A stretch of DNA of 22,286 bases from contig SBEK01000030.1 in the NCBI GenBank assembly GCA_009668925.1, positions 4,636-26,921 of the forward strand, in the 5' to 3' direction. Below, in pieces: positions 13,546 to 22,110 of this stretch. The position numbers and the translations under genes were made by a program. The DNA is from Deltaproteobacteria bacterium. GTDB lineage: Bacteria > Desulfobacterota > Syntrophia > Syntrophales > Smithellaceae. Below the pieces are notes generated by a model, which saw only the letters and a list, made by a program, of their open reading frames with translations, was not told where the DNA came from and did no database searches. Numbering within the stretch: the stretch's first letter is position 1; each line of letters starts with the position of its first letter.

Positions 13546-14463
13546 TCAGTGAAAAGAATAATGAATGGTTTCATTCTGTCCGTTGCGCAGCAGATTGACG
13601 GATACGCTCCCGCCCGCCTGCATCACATTCACCAGCTGCAAAATGTCGTCGGCGCTTTCCAGTCTTTTGCTGTTGACTTCCATGACGACGTCGCCGTTTT
13701 GCAGACCCAGCTTCTGGTAGAGACTGCCGGGCACGATATTGGACACCACAAACCCCTGCTGGACGCCGCCGGCAAAAAAAGGCCGGACAACCGCCTGGCT
13801 CATAATGGATTTCAAATCGCCGAGGTTTTGGGTCACCTCCTGCCTGCTGATGGAGATCCCGCTTGCCGCCCCCTGGCCGAACCGCCCCGGACCGGAACCC
13901 TCGGCAACCTCCTTGATCCTCATGACAAATTCTTTTTCGGCGCTTTTCAACACGGCCGTATTACGCGTAATCCGCACCAGTTGGGCCGAACCGATCTTAT
14001 CGCCCAGCCGGTAAAGCTTTTGCTTGCCCTTGCCTTTTTCTTCCACGACGGCATACCCGAGGTTCGGATCAATGGCGATTGTTCCCTTCAAATCGAAGGC
14101 GGTATATTCCTCGCTGGGTAAAAGACCGGCTGCATCTTTATCGGCAATCGCCTGGAGCGTGGTCAGAAATAAATTGCGCTCGGTGATGATATTATACCGC
14201 TGGGCGGAGGGCGCCGCGAGCCCCAGCTGTGCCGTCCTTCCCGATTGATTCGCCGGGGCCGCCGGGCCGAAGCCCGCCTGCAGAGTGACCGCCTTGTACA
14301 GGATATCCACGCCAAGAAATGACAAAATCGTGACGGCCAGGACGATCAGCACCGGGCCCGCCATCCGGGCCAGCGCCGATACATCGGCCGGTGCGCCGGC
14401 GATCCCGTCCATCTTAGCCTTGATCCATTGCGTGGTCTTTACCCACATATCCTTCACGTGCAT
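13546..14463 (-). CDS. gspC: Type II secretion system protein GspC (with PDZ domain)
   Basis: The inner-membrane clamp protein that links the platform to the secretin. It has 305 residues. A short cytoplasmic N terminus leads to a transmembrane helix at about 33-56 (MAGPVLIVLAVTILSFLGVDILY). The HR domain follows: YNIITERNLF (90-99), then FDLKGTIAIDPNLGYAVVEE and the LYRLGDKIGSAQLVRI turn, the usual GspC pattern. A C-terminal PDZ domain covers about 205-305 (GFVVSNIVPGSLYQKLGLQNGDVVMEVN), which contributes to substrate recruitment in systems that have it. It lies 23 bases after gspN; the start at 14463 has only a weak ribosome binding site (GGGG). Confidence 0.93.
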   Translation of the reverse strand: MHVKDMWVKTTQWIKAKMDGIAGAPADVSALARMAGPVLIVLAVTILSFLGVDILYKAVTLQAGFGPAAPANQSGRTAQLGLAAPSAQRYNIITERNLFLTTLQAIADKDAAGLLPSEEYTAFDLKGTIAIDPNLGYAVVEEKGKGKQKLYRLGDKIGSAQLVRITRNTAVLKSAEKEFVMRIKEVAEGSGPGRFGQGAASGISISRQEVTQNLGDLKSIMSQAVVRPFFAGGVQQGFVVSNIVPGSLYQKLGLQNGDVVMEVNSKRLESADDILQLVNVMQAGGSVSVNLLRNGQNETIHYSFH

Positions 14464-14486
14464 TGCCCCGCGACCCTGTCTCCGTC

Positions 14487-15314
14487 TTATATGTAGCGGA
14501 CGGACGGATTGGCGAGTGTTCCGCCCACCGTCACATTCATCTTAATCTTGTTTTTGCCGGCGATCTCCAGAACGCCCTTCAGATCAAGCCGGCTATCGTC
14601 TGGCCGATCCGCAAGCGTCAGGCTGCCGTTTAAAAAACAGTTCATCTGCGGACCATAAATTTCCAGCTTCTCCAGCATTACGACGCCGTTTTTCAATTGC
14701 GCCTGAATCTCGCCGCGGTCGAAGTCGATCCGCGACACCCCGAGAAAAGGTTCCCGAAGCGGAAACGACCCCCGGCTCAGGTAAAGCGCCAGTTTTCCCA
14801 GGGGATACCGGCTCACCGGATCGTTCTCAGCATAAAAAGCCGATCCCCGGGCCAGGCCGGTCATGCCTTTCAAAAAGGGAAAGCCGGGCGGATTGTACCG
14901 CGCCAGATCGATATTGCGAAAGTTGATTTTCCCTTCCGCGGGCGGCTTGGCGGGTGAAAACGACGAAAAGCCGGCGCTGCCGTCAAAGCTGCCGTTGTAC
15001 GACCGGCCGTTAAAACGGAGCGTCTTGCGCTTCCCGAAAATGGTGAGTGGATTTACCTGCAGATCCAGCACTTCCCCCTGAAAGAAGACGTCGCCCGGCA
15101 GGTCCGGCAGGCGCACCGTCAGATCCTGGAATTTGATCCCCAGCGGCAAGGAAGGATGCAAGGATCCGGCCTTCAGAGTGAAGCCTGCCTGACCGGCAGC
15201 GCCTTCGATCTGCCTGAGGACCAGGGCGGAGGGGAAAAGAAGATACAGGAAGACGCCCGTGATGACTATCGCGTAAATCGTCAGCCAGAGAATTTTACTC
15301 GTAAGAAAGCGCAT
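14487..15314 (-). CDS. gspN: Type II secretion system protein GspN
   Basis: A 275-residue inner-membrane protein of the GspN group found in deltaproteobacterial T2SS clusters. One N-terminal transmembrane helix (ILWLTIYAIVITGVFLYLLF) is followed by a periplasmic beta-rich domain with AsmA-like features (FQDLTVRLPDLPG..., a layered strand pattern to the end ANPSVRYI). Its exact job in secretion is not known and it is absent from many T2SSs. I chose ATG 15314 (MRFLTSKILW), four bases after the gspM stop, with GGGAGGG about ten bases ahead. A longer frame from 15353 would overlap gspM. Confidence 0.87.
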   Translation of the reverse strand: MRFLTSKILWLTIYAIVITGVFLYLLFPSALVLRQIEGAAGQAGFTLKAGSLHPSLPLGIKFQDLTVRLPDLPGDVFFQGEVLDLQVNPLTIFGKRKTLRFNGRSYNGSFDGSAGFSSFSPAKPPAEGKINFRNIDLARYNPPGFPFLKGMTGLARGSAFYAENDPVSRYPLGKLALYLSRGSFPLREPFLGVSRIDFDRGEIQAQLKNGVVMLEKLEIYGPQMNCFLNGSLTLADRPDDSRLDLKGVLEIAGKNKIKMNVTVGGTLANPSVRYI

Positions 15315-15318
15315 CACG

Positions 15319-15879
15319 TTACGGCCCTCCCGCTCGCCCGGAGGCCGGCGCATAAGACGCGATCAAGAGCTGCGCGCTTATGTAATCCGGGCTTTCCTTC
15401 ATTTTGTCAATGCTGATCCTTTTTATCCTGATCATCTCGGAGGGCGACTCGATCTGATATAAAAAGTCCGTCAGTTGCTTGATCGTTATTTTTTCCAGGC
15501 TGAGATCAATGAGCGTTTCCTCAAACGAAGGCGACTTCACACCGGGCACGGAATTCATTTGTTTGATGCGGCCGCGGACATGGGCGGCGACCGCCTTCTT
15601 TTCCAGATAGGAAAACAGCGTAAAATCGGCGCGGCGTGAAGCGAGCGCCTGCCTGATCCGGGATATTTGGGCCTCCTGGGCGGTTAAGTCGGCGTCAATC
15701 TTCACCAGTTCTTCAAGCTTCTTCTGACCGGACGCGGCGGACTTTTTCATCTTGACCCGGGCGTCCCACAGCGGAAAAACAACCAACGCCAGCACCAGTG
15801 CAACTCCCACGGCGGCGGCGCAAAAGATAACCAGATAACGCTGCCGCTTATCCAGCTTGGCAAAGGTGGCTTTGATCAT
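15319..15879 (-). CDS. gspM: Type II secretion system platform protein GspM
   Basis: A 186-residue protein with the GspM layout. A short basic cytoplasmic N terminus leads to a transmembrane helix at about 13-37 (LVIFCAAAVGVALVLALVVFPLW), a charged coiled coil (VKMKKSAASGQKKLEELVKI and following, to about 85) and a small ferredoxin-like periplasmic domain. GspM binds GspL and helps link the ATPase to the pseudopilus. Sequence conservation in this family is low, so the call rests largely on size, architecture and place right after gspL. Start and gspL stop overlap as ATGA (4 bases), a sign of translational coupling. Confidence 0.9.
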   Translation of the reverse strand: MIKATFAKLDKRQRYLVIFCAAAVGVALVLALVVFPLWDARVKMKKSAASGQKKLEELVKIDADLTAQEAQISRIRQALASRRADFTLFSYLEKKAVAAHVRGRIKQMNSVPGVKSPSFEETLIDLSLEKITIKQLTDFLYQIESPSEMIRIKRISIDKMKESPDYISAQLLIASYAPASGRAGGP

Positions 15880-17405
15880 TGCAGTTCAATCCTCAGGTCA
15901 AAATTCAATTTGACGCCTTCCCGGCCCAGACTGGTTTGGCTGATCACGACATTTTTGAAGACCTTCGATTTAAGGAGTTCATTTTTAACGGCCGTCACGT
16001 CGTCAATTTTTTTTGCTTCGCCTTTGACGAGGACAATATTATTTTCATAATGCAGGTGGGTGATGATGACATCCAGCGCAGGCGGGATAAGGCCGGACAT
16101 ATCCTTCAACACCTCCAGCACCGTCGCTTTGGACCCTCCGGCGTCAATCCCGTAGGCCTTGCGGTCTTCAAGAAGTTTCGCCTTTAACTGGCTTGCCGGA
16201 TCAACCATGACGGCCGGCGGCGGATAATATTTATTAAAGATGAGCCGGATCTGGCTCCTCTGCGCGGCCGCCTGTTTCGCCTGCCCCTGATAACCGAGAA
16301 GCCCATCGACCGCCGCCAATAGCAGAATAATGCCGGCGACGACTGCTCCGAGGCGCAGCGGCTTGCCGAAATCGCCGCGGATGCTTTTGGCCGCAAATTC
16401 CCCCTGCCGGAAATTAAAGGATTTGCTTGACGCGTAATTCCTTCTCGCCGTGGCGAGTGCCGCCGCCATCACGGGCAGCAGACCGTCTCTGCGCATCTTT
16501 TCGTCGATTTCCAAATTCCCGAACCGGCGATAATCGAAATCCTCCACCGGGATGCCCAGCCTTTTTCCCAGTTCATCGGCAAGCGGCTTGAACATTGAGC
16601 CGCCCCCGGTGATCATGATCCGCCCGGGCGCGCTTAGCAGGGCATCACTTAGCCGCAGGAACTCGACCGTATTGGCCAGCTCGGAGCAGAAACTGCGGCA
16701 GGCCGCCAGGGCTCCGGCGCTGTCTGCGCCGTAAGTTCCGTTGATCTTGATTTGCTCCGCCTCCCGGGTGTCACAGGATAAATCCGCAGCCAGCGCCCGA
16801 GTGATGGTTTCGCCTCCAAAAGCGAAAGACCGTATCACAACGAGCGCATTTTTTTCATAAAAGGACGCAACCGTGGAGGAGGCCCCGACATCCAGCACAA
16901 TCCCCGAACCGGTTGCCGGCTTTTGTTCCAGAAGCGGCAACACGAGTGCCGCCGCGGCGATGTCGATTGCGGATACATAACCCAGATGCGCCTCCACCGC
17001 CGCGATGACTTCCCGGATTTTTTCCTTACCGACGGCGGCCGCCAGCAGAGCATCGCCCGGAAGATGCACGAAGTCGGCGGCGACTTCCTCGATCGGCAGC
17101 GCGAGCAGGGGTTCGAGTTCAAAGCACAGCGTTTTCCTGATCCTATTTTCATCGCGAAAGGGCAGGTGGATTTGCCGGAACATCGCGTCGGCGGCAGGCA
17201 GGCAAACCGCACAGCGAATCCGGGATGGCGCCAGGGGCCGGATCGTTTCGGCGATCCCGGCGAGCGCCGCATCCAGCGTGACGCCGTCTTCAAGCCGTAC
17301 GGTCTCAAAAGCAAGAAGGCGCGCCTCCATCCGGCCGCGCGAAACCATGAGGAGCGCTTTCACGCTGCTTGTTCCGATATCCAGAGCGCAAATCGTCTCG
17401 GACAT
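15876..17405 (-). CDS. gspL: Type II secretion system platform protein GspL (PilM-like N domain)
   Basis: GspL recruits the GspE ATPase to the inner membrane. I start it at ATG 17405 (509 residues), which overlaps the gspK stop as TAATG; a frame from 17420 would overlap further. Residues 1-340 are an actin-like (PilM/FtsA fold) cytoplasmic domain with intact-looking nucleotide motifs: LDIGTSSVK (8-16), LDVGASSTVAS (171-181) and ITGGGS (265-270). FNFRQGEFA (330-338) is the classic GspL segment before the membrane. A transmembrane helix at 350-371 is followed by a PilN-like periplasmic domain to residue 509. At about 510 residues it is longer than the usual ~400, mostly because the actin-like part is complete. 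Confidence 0.92.
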   Translation of the reverse strand: MSETICALDIGTSSVKALLMVSRGRMEARLLAFETVRLEDGVTLDAALAGIAETIRPLAPSRIRCAVCLPAADAMFRQIHLPFRDENRIRKTLCFELEPLLALPIEEVAADFVHLPGDALLAAAVGKEKIREVIAAVEAHLGYVSAIDIAAAALVLPLLEQKPATGSGIVLDVGASSTVASFYEKNALVVIRSFAFGGETITRALAADLSCDTREAEQIKINGTYGADSAGALAACRSFCSELANTVEFLRLSDALLSAPGRIMITGGGSMFKPLADELGKRLGIPVEDFDYRRFGNLEIDEKMRRDGLLPVMAAALATARRNYASSKSFNFRQGEFAAKSIRGDFGKPLRLGAVVAGIILLLAAVDGLLGYQGQAKQAAAQRSQIRLIFNKYYPPPAVMVDPASQLKAKLLEDRKAYGIDAGGSKATVLEVLKDMSGLIPPALDVIITHLHYENNIVLVKGEAKKIDDVTAVKNELLKSKVFKNVVISQTSLGREGVKLNFDLRIELQ

Positions 17406-18379
17406 TAATCGGGCCTCCAACTCATCAGTTGAAAAGGCGTCCGCTGGATCACGCCGGAAACACCCTGCTGCATTTTATCAGCCACGCCCAGGGAGTAGAT
17501 TTTAAAATAGTTGCCTTTGGCCACGTCAACGAGCCCGGCCTTGATCGTCGCATTTCCGATGCCGGGAACCCGGCGGTACCAGTCGGCCGATGACAGATCA
17601 CTGCTCTTGCTTCTCCGGTAGGCATCCATTTTATCGGCCATTTCAGCTGTGATATCGGGTGAAAGGGATCGTAAAACCATTTTCGGCGCCGTGTTGATGT
17701 TGATGGCGCCCGTGCCGTAAATTGTCACCAGTTGCCGAAGAGCAGGTTTATCCTTTGTTCCGGCAAAAAGTTCATTTGTGATGCCTTTTATCATAAGCAT
17801 TTCCTCAATGCAATCAAGCGGCGCGTTTTTCGCGGCGTAAGGCCGGGGAAGAGATGCGTAATAGGAGCTCTCCGCGCCCAGACCCGTCACGCTGTTGTCG
17901 GCATCCAGCCAATCGATGACGGCATCCACAATCTGGGCCGCCTGGCGCTCGCCCAGATCAAATTCCGGCTGGGCGAGAAGCCGGAGCAGCATGTCTTTAA
18001 TATCGGCATTGACGGCGCCGCCGTTCACCAGTCGATTAAGCGGAATTTTCCCTTTTTCATCTTCGATTTTGACCATAAAATAACCGTTGGTGAATAAGGT
18101 CTTGGACTGGACGGAGAGCGCCTCCGTATTGGCCCAGTTATCGCGCAGCGTATCATACGGATTATTGGAATTGACAAGCAGGGCCACCGCCCCGTAAAAG
18201 CCTGATTTGGCCACATAGGCGAGCTTGAGGCCGTCGCTCAGATTGGCCGCGTCATACACATCGGCGCGCGTCGACCGGTTCAGTTCGAGCGCGGCCGCCA
18301 CCAGGATGCTGATGATCAGAATGACCGTGACGAGCGCGATCCCGGACTGGCCCTGCAGGATTTCTTTCATGCGTCTCAT
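17405..18379 (-). CDS. gspK: Type II secretion minor pseudopilin GspK
   Basis: The large minor pseudopilin that caps the pseudopilus tip. It has 324 residues. The N terminus is a class III prepilin signal, with cleavage expected after G in GQSG/IALVTVILIISIL. The +5 glutamate is absent, as is usual for GspK and unlike the other pseudopilins. The large insert (AQPEFDLGERQAAQIVDAVIDWLDADNS) is the GspK alpha domain, and INTAPKMVLRSLSP is a typical GspK motif. Start and gspJ stop overlap as ATGA. A second ATG nine bases later (MKEILQGQ) is an alternative start. Processing needs a prepilin peptidase that is not in the window. Confidence 0.93.
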   Translation of the reverse strand: MRRMKEILQGQSGIALVTVILIISILVAAALELNRSTRADVYDAANLSDGLKLAYVAKSGFYGAVALLVNSNNPYDTLRDNWANTEALSVQSKTLFTNGYFMVKIEDEKGKIPLNRLVNGGAVNADIKDMLLRLLAQPEFDLGERQAAQIVDAVIDWLDADNSVTGLGAESSYYASLPRPYAAKNAPLDCIEEMLMIKGITNELFAGTKDKPALRQLVTIYGTGAININTAPKMVLRSLSPDITAEMADKMDAYRRSKSSDLSSADWYRRVPGIGNATIKAGLVDVAKGNYFKIYSLGVADKMQQGVSGVIQRTPFQLMSWRPD

Positions 18380-19047
18380 TTTCTCACCGGCAGGAAGACC
18401 CTGGTTTTGAATCTGTACGGCTTTTCGGCGTCTTCGGCGTTGGCCAGAACCAATTCGATCTGCACCGCCGCCGGCGGCTTCCCCTTTTGAAATTCAGTCG
18501 GCGACGCCGTATCCCACGTATCGTGTTCCCCGCCGCCTTCATCGTAAAACTTCAGATTCAGCGCCTGCAGATTCTCGCAAATGATCACGCCGCCGGCCGA
18601 ACGGGTATCCGTGTTCGGTTTGGAATCCGCGACATCGGACCTCCAGAGTGAAAATCCCCCGTTTTTGTCTTCCTTGACGAAATAGAAAATCGTCGCGGGA
18701 GCACCGGGGACCTCATCTTCCTCAAAAACCAGATGGGACGACGACCACGTGAGAAGCGACCCGAACTCGCTATGGCCAACCGCCGTTCTTGAGGACTGCA
18801 GCACGAAGACATCTCCGAAGCGCGAAAGCGATGTTAAATCCCTGCTCATCCGATCCAGGGTGACGCGGGCCATCCGATACACGCGGGATTCGTCGTTCAG
18901 TTGTTTGATGACCGTCATCGTCCCGGTATAGGCCGCATAGATCGTCGTGAGCACGACCCCGAGAATGAAGACGGCGATTAAAATTTCGATCAGCGTAAGT
19001 CCGCGCGGCGCAGGGGATGAAATAAAGGGTCGGCCGCGCATGGTCAC
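18376..19047 (-). CDS. gspJ: Type II secretion minor pseudopilin GspJ
   Basis: A 223-residue minor pseudopilin of the tip complex with GspI and GspK. The prepilin signal is APRG/LTLIEILIAVFILGVVL, with the +5 glutamate present. The rest is the larger GspJ beta domain (RVTLDRMSRDLTSLSRF, LTWSSSHLVFEEDE). The first possible start is GTG at 19047, whose GTGA overlaps the gspI stop. ATG 19041 (MRGRP) with CGGGA seven bases ahead is an equally good choice. It overlaps gspK at its other end by four bases. Confidence 0.92.
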   Translation of the reverse strand: MTMRGRPFISSPAPRGLTLIEILIAVFILGVVLTTIYAAYTGTMTVIKQLNDESRVYRMARVTLDRMSRDLTSLSRFGDVFVLQSSRTAVGHSEFGSLLTWSSSHLVFEEDEVPGAPATIFYFVKEDKNGGFSLWRSDVADSKPNTDTRSAGGVIICENLQALNLKFYDEGGGEHDTWDTASPTEFQKGKPPAAVQIELVLANAEDAEKPYRFKTRVFLPVRK

Positions 19048-19412
19048 ATCCCGCCCGTCTTATAGAAAACAAGCTGATACGCATTGCCGTAGGCCAGAGC
19101 GCTGTGAAAGACGTTGACTTCAATCCGCTTGAGCTTGGGGATTTTGGTGTCCGTGATCTGGAGAGTCCATTGGTATTCGGGAAAGTCGGGGGCAAAATCG
19201 CCCTTCCCGCTCATGTTGCCGAGCGCCGCGCCTGCTTCGACATCGGCCATTTTGCTTTGCGCCAGAAGCGAAGCCGTCGTCATAAACCGTGCGGAGGTCG
19301 ACATGGCGATGCTCTGCGACTGCAGCTGAAAAACCGCGACCAGCGCCAGGGCCAGAATGGACATGGCCACCATGACTTCCAGGAGTGTAAAACCGGCGTC
19401 GTAAACACGCAT
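19044..19412 (-). CDS. gspI: Type II secretion minor pseudopilin GspI
   Basis: A 122-residue minor pseudopilin; the length is normal. The prepilin signal is very short: MRVYDAG/FTLLEVMVAMSILALALV, with the +5 glutamate. The GspI globular part follows (QSKMADVEAG, FPEYQWTLQITDTKIPKLKRIEVNVF). It starts the tip complex by recruiting GspJ and GspK. AAGGA lies seven bases before the ATG. It follows gspH by 11 bases and overlaps gspJ by four. Confidence 0.94.
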   Translation of the reverse strand: MRVYDAGFTLLEVMVAMSILALALVAVFQLQSQSIAMSTSARFMTTASLLAQSKMADVEAGAALGNMSGKGDFAPDFPEYQWTLQITDTKIPKLKRIEVNVFHSALAYGNAYQLVFYKTGGM

Positions 19413-19423
19413 GTCATTTCCTT

Positions 19424-19978
19424 TTATATTGCCGTGTCGCGGCCCAGGCCGTCGTCTGTGGAAATATCCCTGTAGCTCTCATAGGCGGCGGTCACGCCCA
19501 GAAACGGATTCATCACCAGCGTCATGCGGTCCTCCTCGTGGGCCAGATGGATGACCAGCGGCGGACCGACATTGTTTTTCCCGAATTGGACACGGACTTT
19601 GCCTTCGGTTATTTTCTCATTCTTCTCCCGGACGATATCCAGAATGGAAACCCCGCCGGAGAGTTGCCTGGCCTGCTTTTCCACCTCCAGCAGTTTTTCG
19701 GGCGTCATATCCGGCGTAATGACATAGTAGCGCGCATCGGGAATCGTAACAACCAGGATGTAATCGGTTTGATCGCGGACCGCGTCCGTGCGCAGCTGGC
19801 GCGTAAGGCCGATGAGCTGCCGCGACGCCTTTTTGAGACTGTTGACGGTGAGGGCGTCGCGCGTCGTCGGCACGGCCAGCGCCAGAATCACGCCGCTGAG
19901 CGCAATGACGATGAGCAGCTCAACGAGCGTAAATCCGGAAGGCTCTGTAAATGGGCCATATGCTGCGGTGCGCTTCAT
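19424..19978 (-). CDS. gspH: Type II secretion minor pseudopilin GspH
   Basis: A 184-residue minor pseudopilin. The prepilin signal is FTEPSG/FTLVELLIVIALSGVIL, with the +5 glutamate, then the extended alpha helix (RDALTVNSLKKASRQLIGLTRQLRTDAV) and a beta-rich domain. GspH joins the tip complex to the GspG shaft. The ribosome binding site is weak. The gene is 130 bases downstream of gspG, the only large gap in the gsp operon, and that gap carries hairpins. Confidence 0.9.
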   Translation of the reverse strand: MKRTAAYGPFTEPSGFTLVELLIVIALSGVILALAVPTTRDALTVNSLKKASRQLIGLTRQLRTDAVRDQTDYILVVTIPDARYYVITPDMTPEKLLEVEKQARQLSGGVSILDIVREKNEKITEGKVRVQFGKNNVGPPLVIHLAHEEDRMTLVMNPFLGVTAAYESYRDISTDDGLGRDTAI

Positions 19979-20013
19979 CTTTCGTCACTGCGGCCTGCAA
20001 AAGGAAGGCCTCA

Positions 20014-20107
20014 TTCCTCAATATTTGCGTGCCCTTGTTCTTCAGGGCATTTACAGAGCCTTATCTCGGGCAACGCATCATTTTTCTTCATTCCCGGGGA
20101 ATCCCCG
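20014..20107 (-). promoter_or_regulatory. Hairpins in the gspG-gspH gap
   Basis: Just after the gspG stop, CGGGG/CCCCG forms a 5-bp stem with a 3-base loop (20095-20107). Next, GCCCT/AGGGC pairs around an 8-base loop (20031-20048). A third, weaker AGGAA/TTCCT stem at 20002-20018 is followed by a short T-rich stretch on the minus strand. None is a full intrinsic terminator. They could protect the gspG message or reduce read-through so that the major pseudopilin is made in excess. Confidence 0.4.
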
Positions 20108-20108
20108 A

Positions 20109-20561
20109 CTAGTCGGCGTCCCAGCTGTTAATGTCTTTATCAAAATCCTCGCCGCCGGGTTCGCCGTCGGCCCCCAGAGACGTAAGATCAAAATCGCCGT
20201 GGCTGCCGGGACTGACATAAATAAATTCATTCTTCCAGGGGTCCTTGGGCACTTTTCCTTTTTCCAGGTAACCTCCCTTGCGCCAGTTTTTGGGAAGGTT
20301 GCCCGAGGCGGGCGGCTCGACAAGCGCTTTCAGTCCCTGTTCCGTTGTCGGGTAACTGCCGTTGTCGAGCTTGTACATCTTGAGCGCGCTTTCCAGAAGC
20401 GCCATCTGAGTCCTGGCAGTCTGTCGTTTGGCCGTGTCCGACTGGCCGATAAACCGCGGGAGAATAAGACCGGCCAGGAGCCCCAAAATGACGATCACCA
20501 CCATCAGTTCAATCAGTGTAAAACCGGCTTGGCGATTTTCTTGTTGTTGATCCGTTTTCAT
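20109..20561 (-). CDS. gspG: Type II secretion major pseudopilin GspG
   Basis: The main subunit of the pseudopilus. I start it at ATG 20561 (150 residues), with AGGGG six bases ahead and 26 bases after the gspF stop; the longer frame from 20591 would overlap gspF. The prepilin signal is RQAG/FTLIELMVVIVILGLLAGL with the +5 glutamate. The body has the GspG signature LDNGSYPTTEQGLKALVEPP, then WRKGGYLEKGKVPKDPW. The C-terminal LGADGEPGGEDFDKDINSW loop matches the calcium-binding site of GspG proteins. Confidence 0.97.
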   Translation of the reverse strand: MKTDQQQENRQAGFTLIELMVVIVILGLLAGLILPRFIGQSDTAKRQTARTQMALLESALKMYKLDNGSYPTTEQGLKALVEPPASGNLPKNWRKGGYLEKGKVPKDPWKNEFIYVSPGSHGDFDLTSLGADGEPGGEDFDKDINSWDAD

Positions 20562-20587
20562 CGTAACCCCTTCTCTCTCCTTAAACG

Positions 20588-21814
20588 TCACTTGATGAGT
20601 TGGTTCATTTCAAATATCGGCAGCAGTATCGAAAAGACAATGAAGCCGACCAGCAGGCCCATCCCCAGAATCATCAGCGGTTCCAGCAGGGACGTCATCA
20701 CCATGATATCCGATTGCACCTCCGTTTCGTAGGACACGGCAATCCGGTTCAGCATTTTCTCCAGCGAGCCGCTTTGTTCCCCTACGGCGATCATTTCCGT
20801 CACCATCGGCGGGAAAATTCCGCTGGCGGTAAGCGGCGCGGCGAGGCTCTGGCCTTCTTCCACATCTTTGGCCGCCCGGCCGATCATCTCGCCGATGGAA
20901 ATATTGTTGACGACGTTGCGGACAATCGCCAGCGCCGCCAGAAGCGGAACTCCGCTCTCGAGGAGCGTCGCCAGTGTCCGGGCAAATCGGGCGATGGCGA
21001 TCTTGAGATTCACCTGCCCCCAGACGGGCGCCTTCAAACGAACCGAGTCCCAGAAGCGGCGGCCCGCCTCAGTGCCCTTTGTCAGATATTTAAAGGCCGC
21101 AATGGCGGCCGCAACGGCGAGGCCGATCAGCCACCAGAATGATTTCAGAAAATTGCTGACGGTAATCAGAATAACAGTAATGACCGGCAGCGTCTGCTTC
21201 ATATCGGAAAAAATTTCCGTAATCCGCGGAACGACAAACGTCATGAGCAGGAAAATGACCAGCGACCCGACCAGCAGCATAATGAGCGGATAGGCCAGCG
21301 CCGAGCGGATTTTGCTTAAGAGCGCCTGCTGGTTTTCGCTGAAATCGGCGAGGCGCTCCAGGACCAGGTTGATCGTACCCGAGGCTTCGCCGGCCTTGAC
21401 CATATTGATATAAAAAGGCGGAAACACGCGGGGGAAATTTTCCATGCTCGACGTCAGGCTCTTTCCTTCATTGAGATCGGCCCGGATTTGCGCCAGGATT
21501 TTTTGCAGAATCGGTTTTCTCGTCTGCGCGAGCAGCACGGAAAAGGAGGGCACCAGCGGGATGCCCGCACCGAGCAGCGTGGAAAGCTGGCGGGTAAAAA
21601 CCGAAACCTCTTTTGCCGAAACCTTCTGAAAAAAACCGATTCCCAGCACGCCGGCCAGGGCCGAATCTTTCTTCTCCCGGGCCGGATGAATATCGACCGG
21701 ATAAATCCCCTCCTCACGCAACTGCTGCCGGGCGACGGACACGCCCGGGGCGTCGACGAATCCCTTGCGCTCATGCCCTTTTTCATCCAACGCCACGTAT
21801 TCAAAAACACTCAT
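20588..21814 (-). CDS. gspF: Type II secretion system inner-membrane platform protein GspF
   Basis: The polytopic platform protein at the centre of the inner-membrane complex. It has 408 residues, the standard length. The N-terminal segment FEYVALDEKGHERKGFVDA is typical GspF. Two repeated cytoplasmic four-helix domains are visible: FTRQLSTLLGAGIPLVPSF and FARTLATLLESGVPLLAAL. Three transmembrane helices are at about 170-195, 220-245 and 375-405 (LEPLMILGMGLLVGFIVFSILLPIFEM). It is the first gene of the gsp operon. GGAG lies about ten bases before the ATG. I could not find a convincing promoter in the 400 bases upstream. Confidence 0.97.
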   Translation of the reverse strand: MSVFEYVALDEKGHERKGFVDAPGVSVARQQLREEGIYPVDIHPAREKKDSALAGVLGIGFFQKVSAKEVSVFTRQLSTLLGAGIPLVPSFSVLLAQTRKPILQKILAQIRADLNEGKSLTSSMENFPRVFPPFYINMVKAGEASGTINLVLERLADFSENQQALLSKIRSALAYPLIMLLVGSLVIFLLMTFVVPRITEIFSDMKQTLPVITVILITVSNFLKSFWWLIGLAVAAAIAAFKYLTKGTEAGRRFWDSVRLKAPVWGQVNLKIAIARFARTLATLLESGVPLLAALAIVRNVVNNISIGEMIGRAAKDVEEGQSLAAPLTASGIFPPMVTEMIAVGEQSGSLEKMLNRIAVSYETEVQSDIMVMTSLLEPLMILGMGLLVGFIVFSILLPIFEMNQLIK

Positions 21815-22110
21815 CCGTCCCGCGCTCCGTAAAAAACATTGAAATATCGCTGTAAAGAAGACCTAACACACTTTGGGGCGGGATTCAATTAATTGTGCTG
21901 CTGAAAATGCTGCACCTACCGACGTCATCACTGATCAAAGAGGAAATAGTATCAGCAGATTTGATCGTAGTACTTCATTGGGCACGATGAAAGACTCTCT
22001 CGTGCGTCAGGTTGGCGAAGGAACAAAACATCGGGAAAAACGACTCGCAGGTAAGATTCAGCAAAACTGACCGTCCAAAAGAATGCTTGCAAAAAGTCAC
22101 TAAAAAAGAA
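21815..22110. other. Gene-poor spacer upstream of gspF
   Basis: The stretch is AT-richer than its neighbours. A 65-codon plus-strand frame (21873-22070) has no good start, no family resemblance and an odd composition, so I do not call it. An inverted repeat, GCACGA (21982-21987) and TCGTGC (22000-22005), could form a 6-bp stem. The promoter of the long gsp operon must lie here on the minus strand. The best match is TTGAAT with a 17-base spacer to TAGGTC (an extended TG is present), which is too weak to call. Confidence 0.5.

Noticed and set aside
21873..22070. 65-codon plus-strand frame upstream of the thioesterase
   Set aside because: No recognisable family, no clear ribosome binding site and unusual composition; at most a gene remnant.
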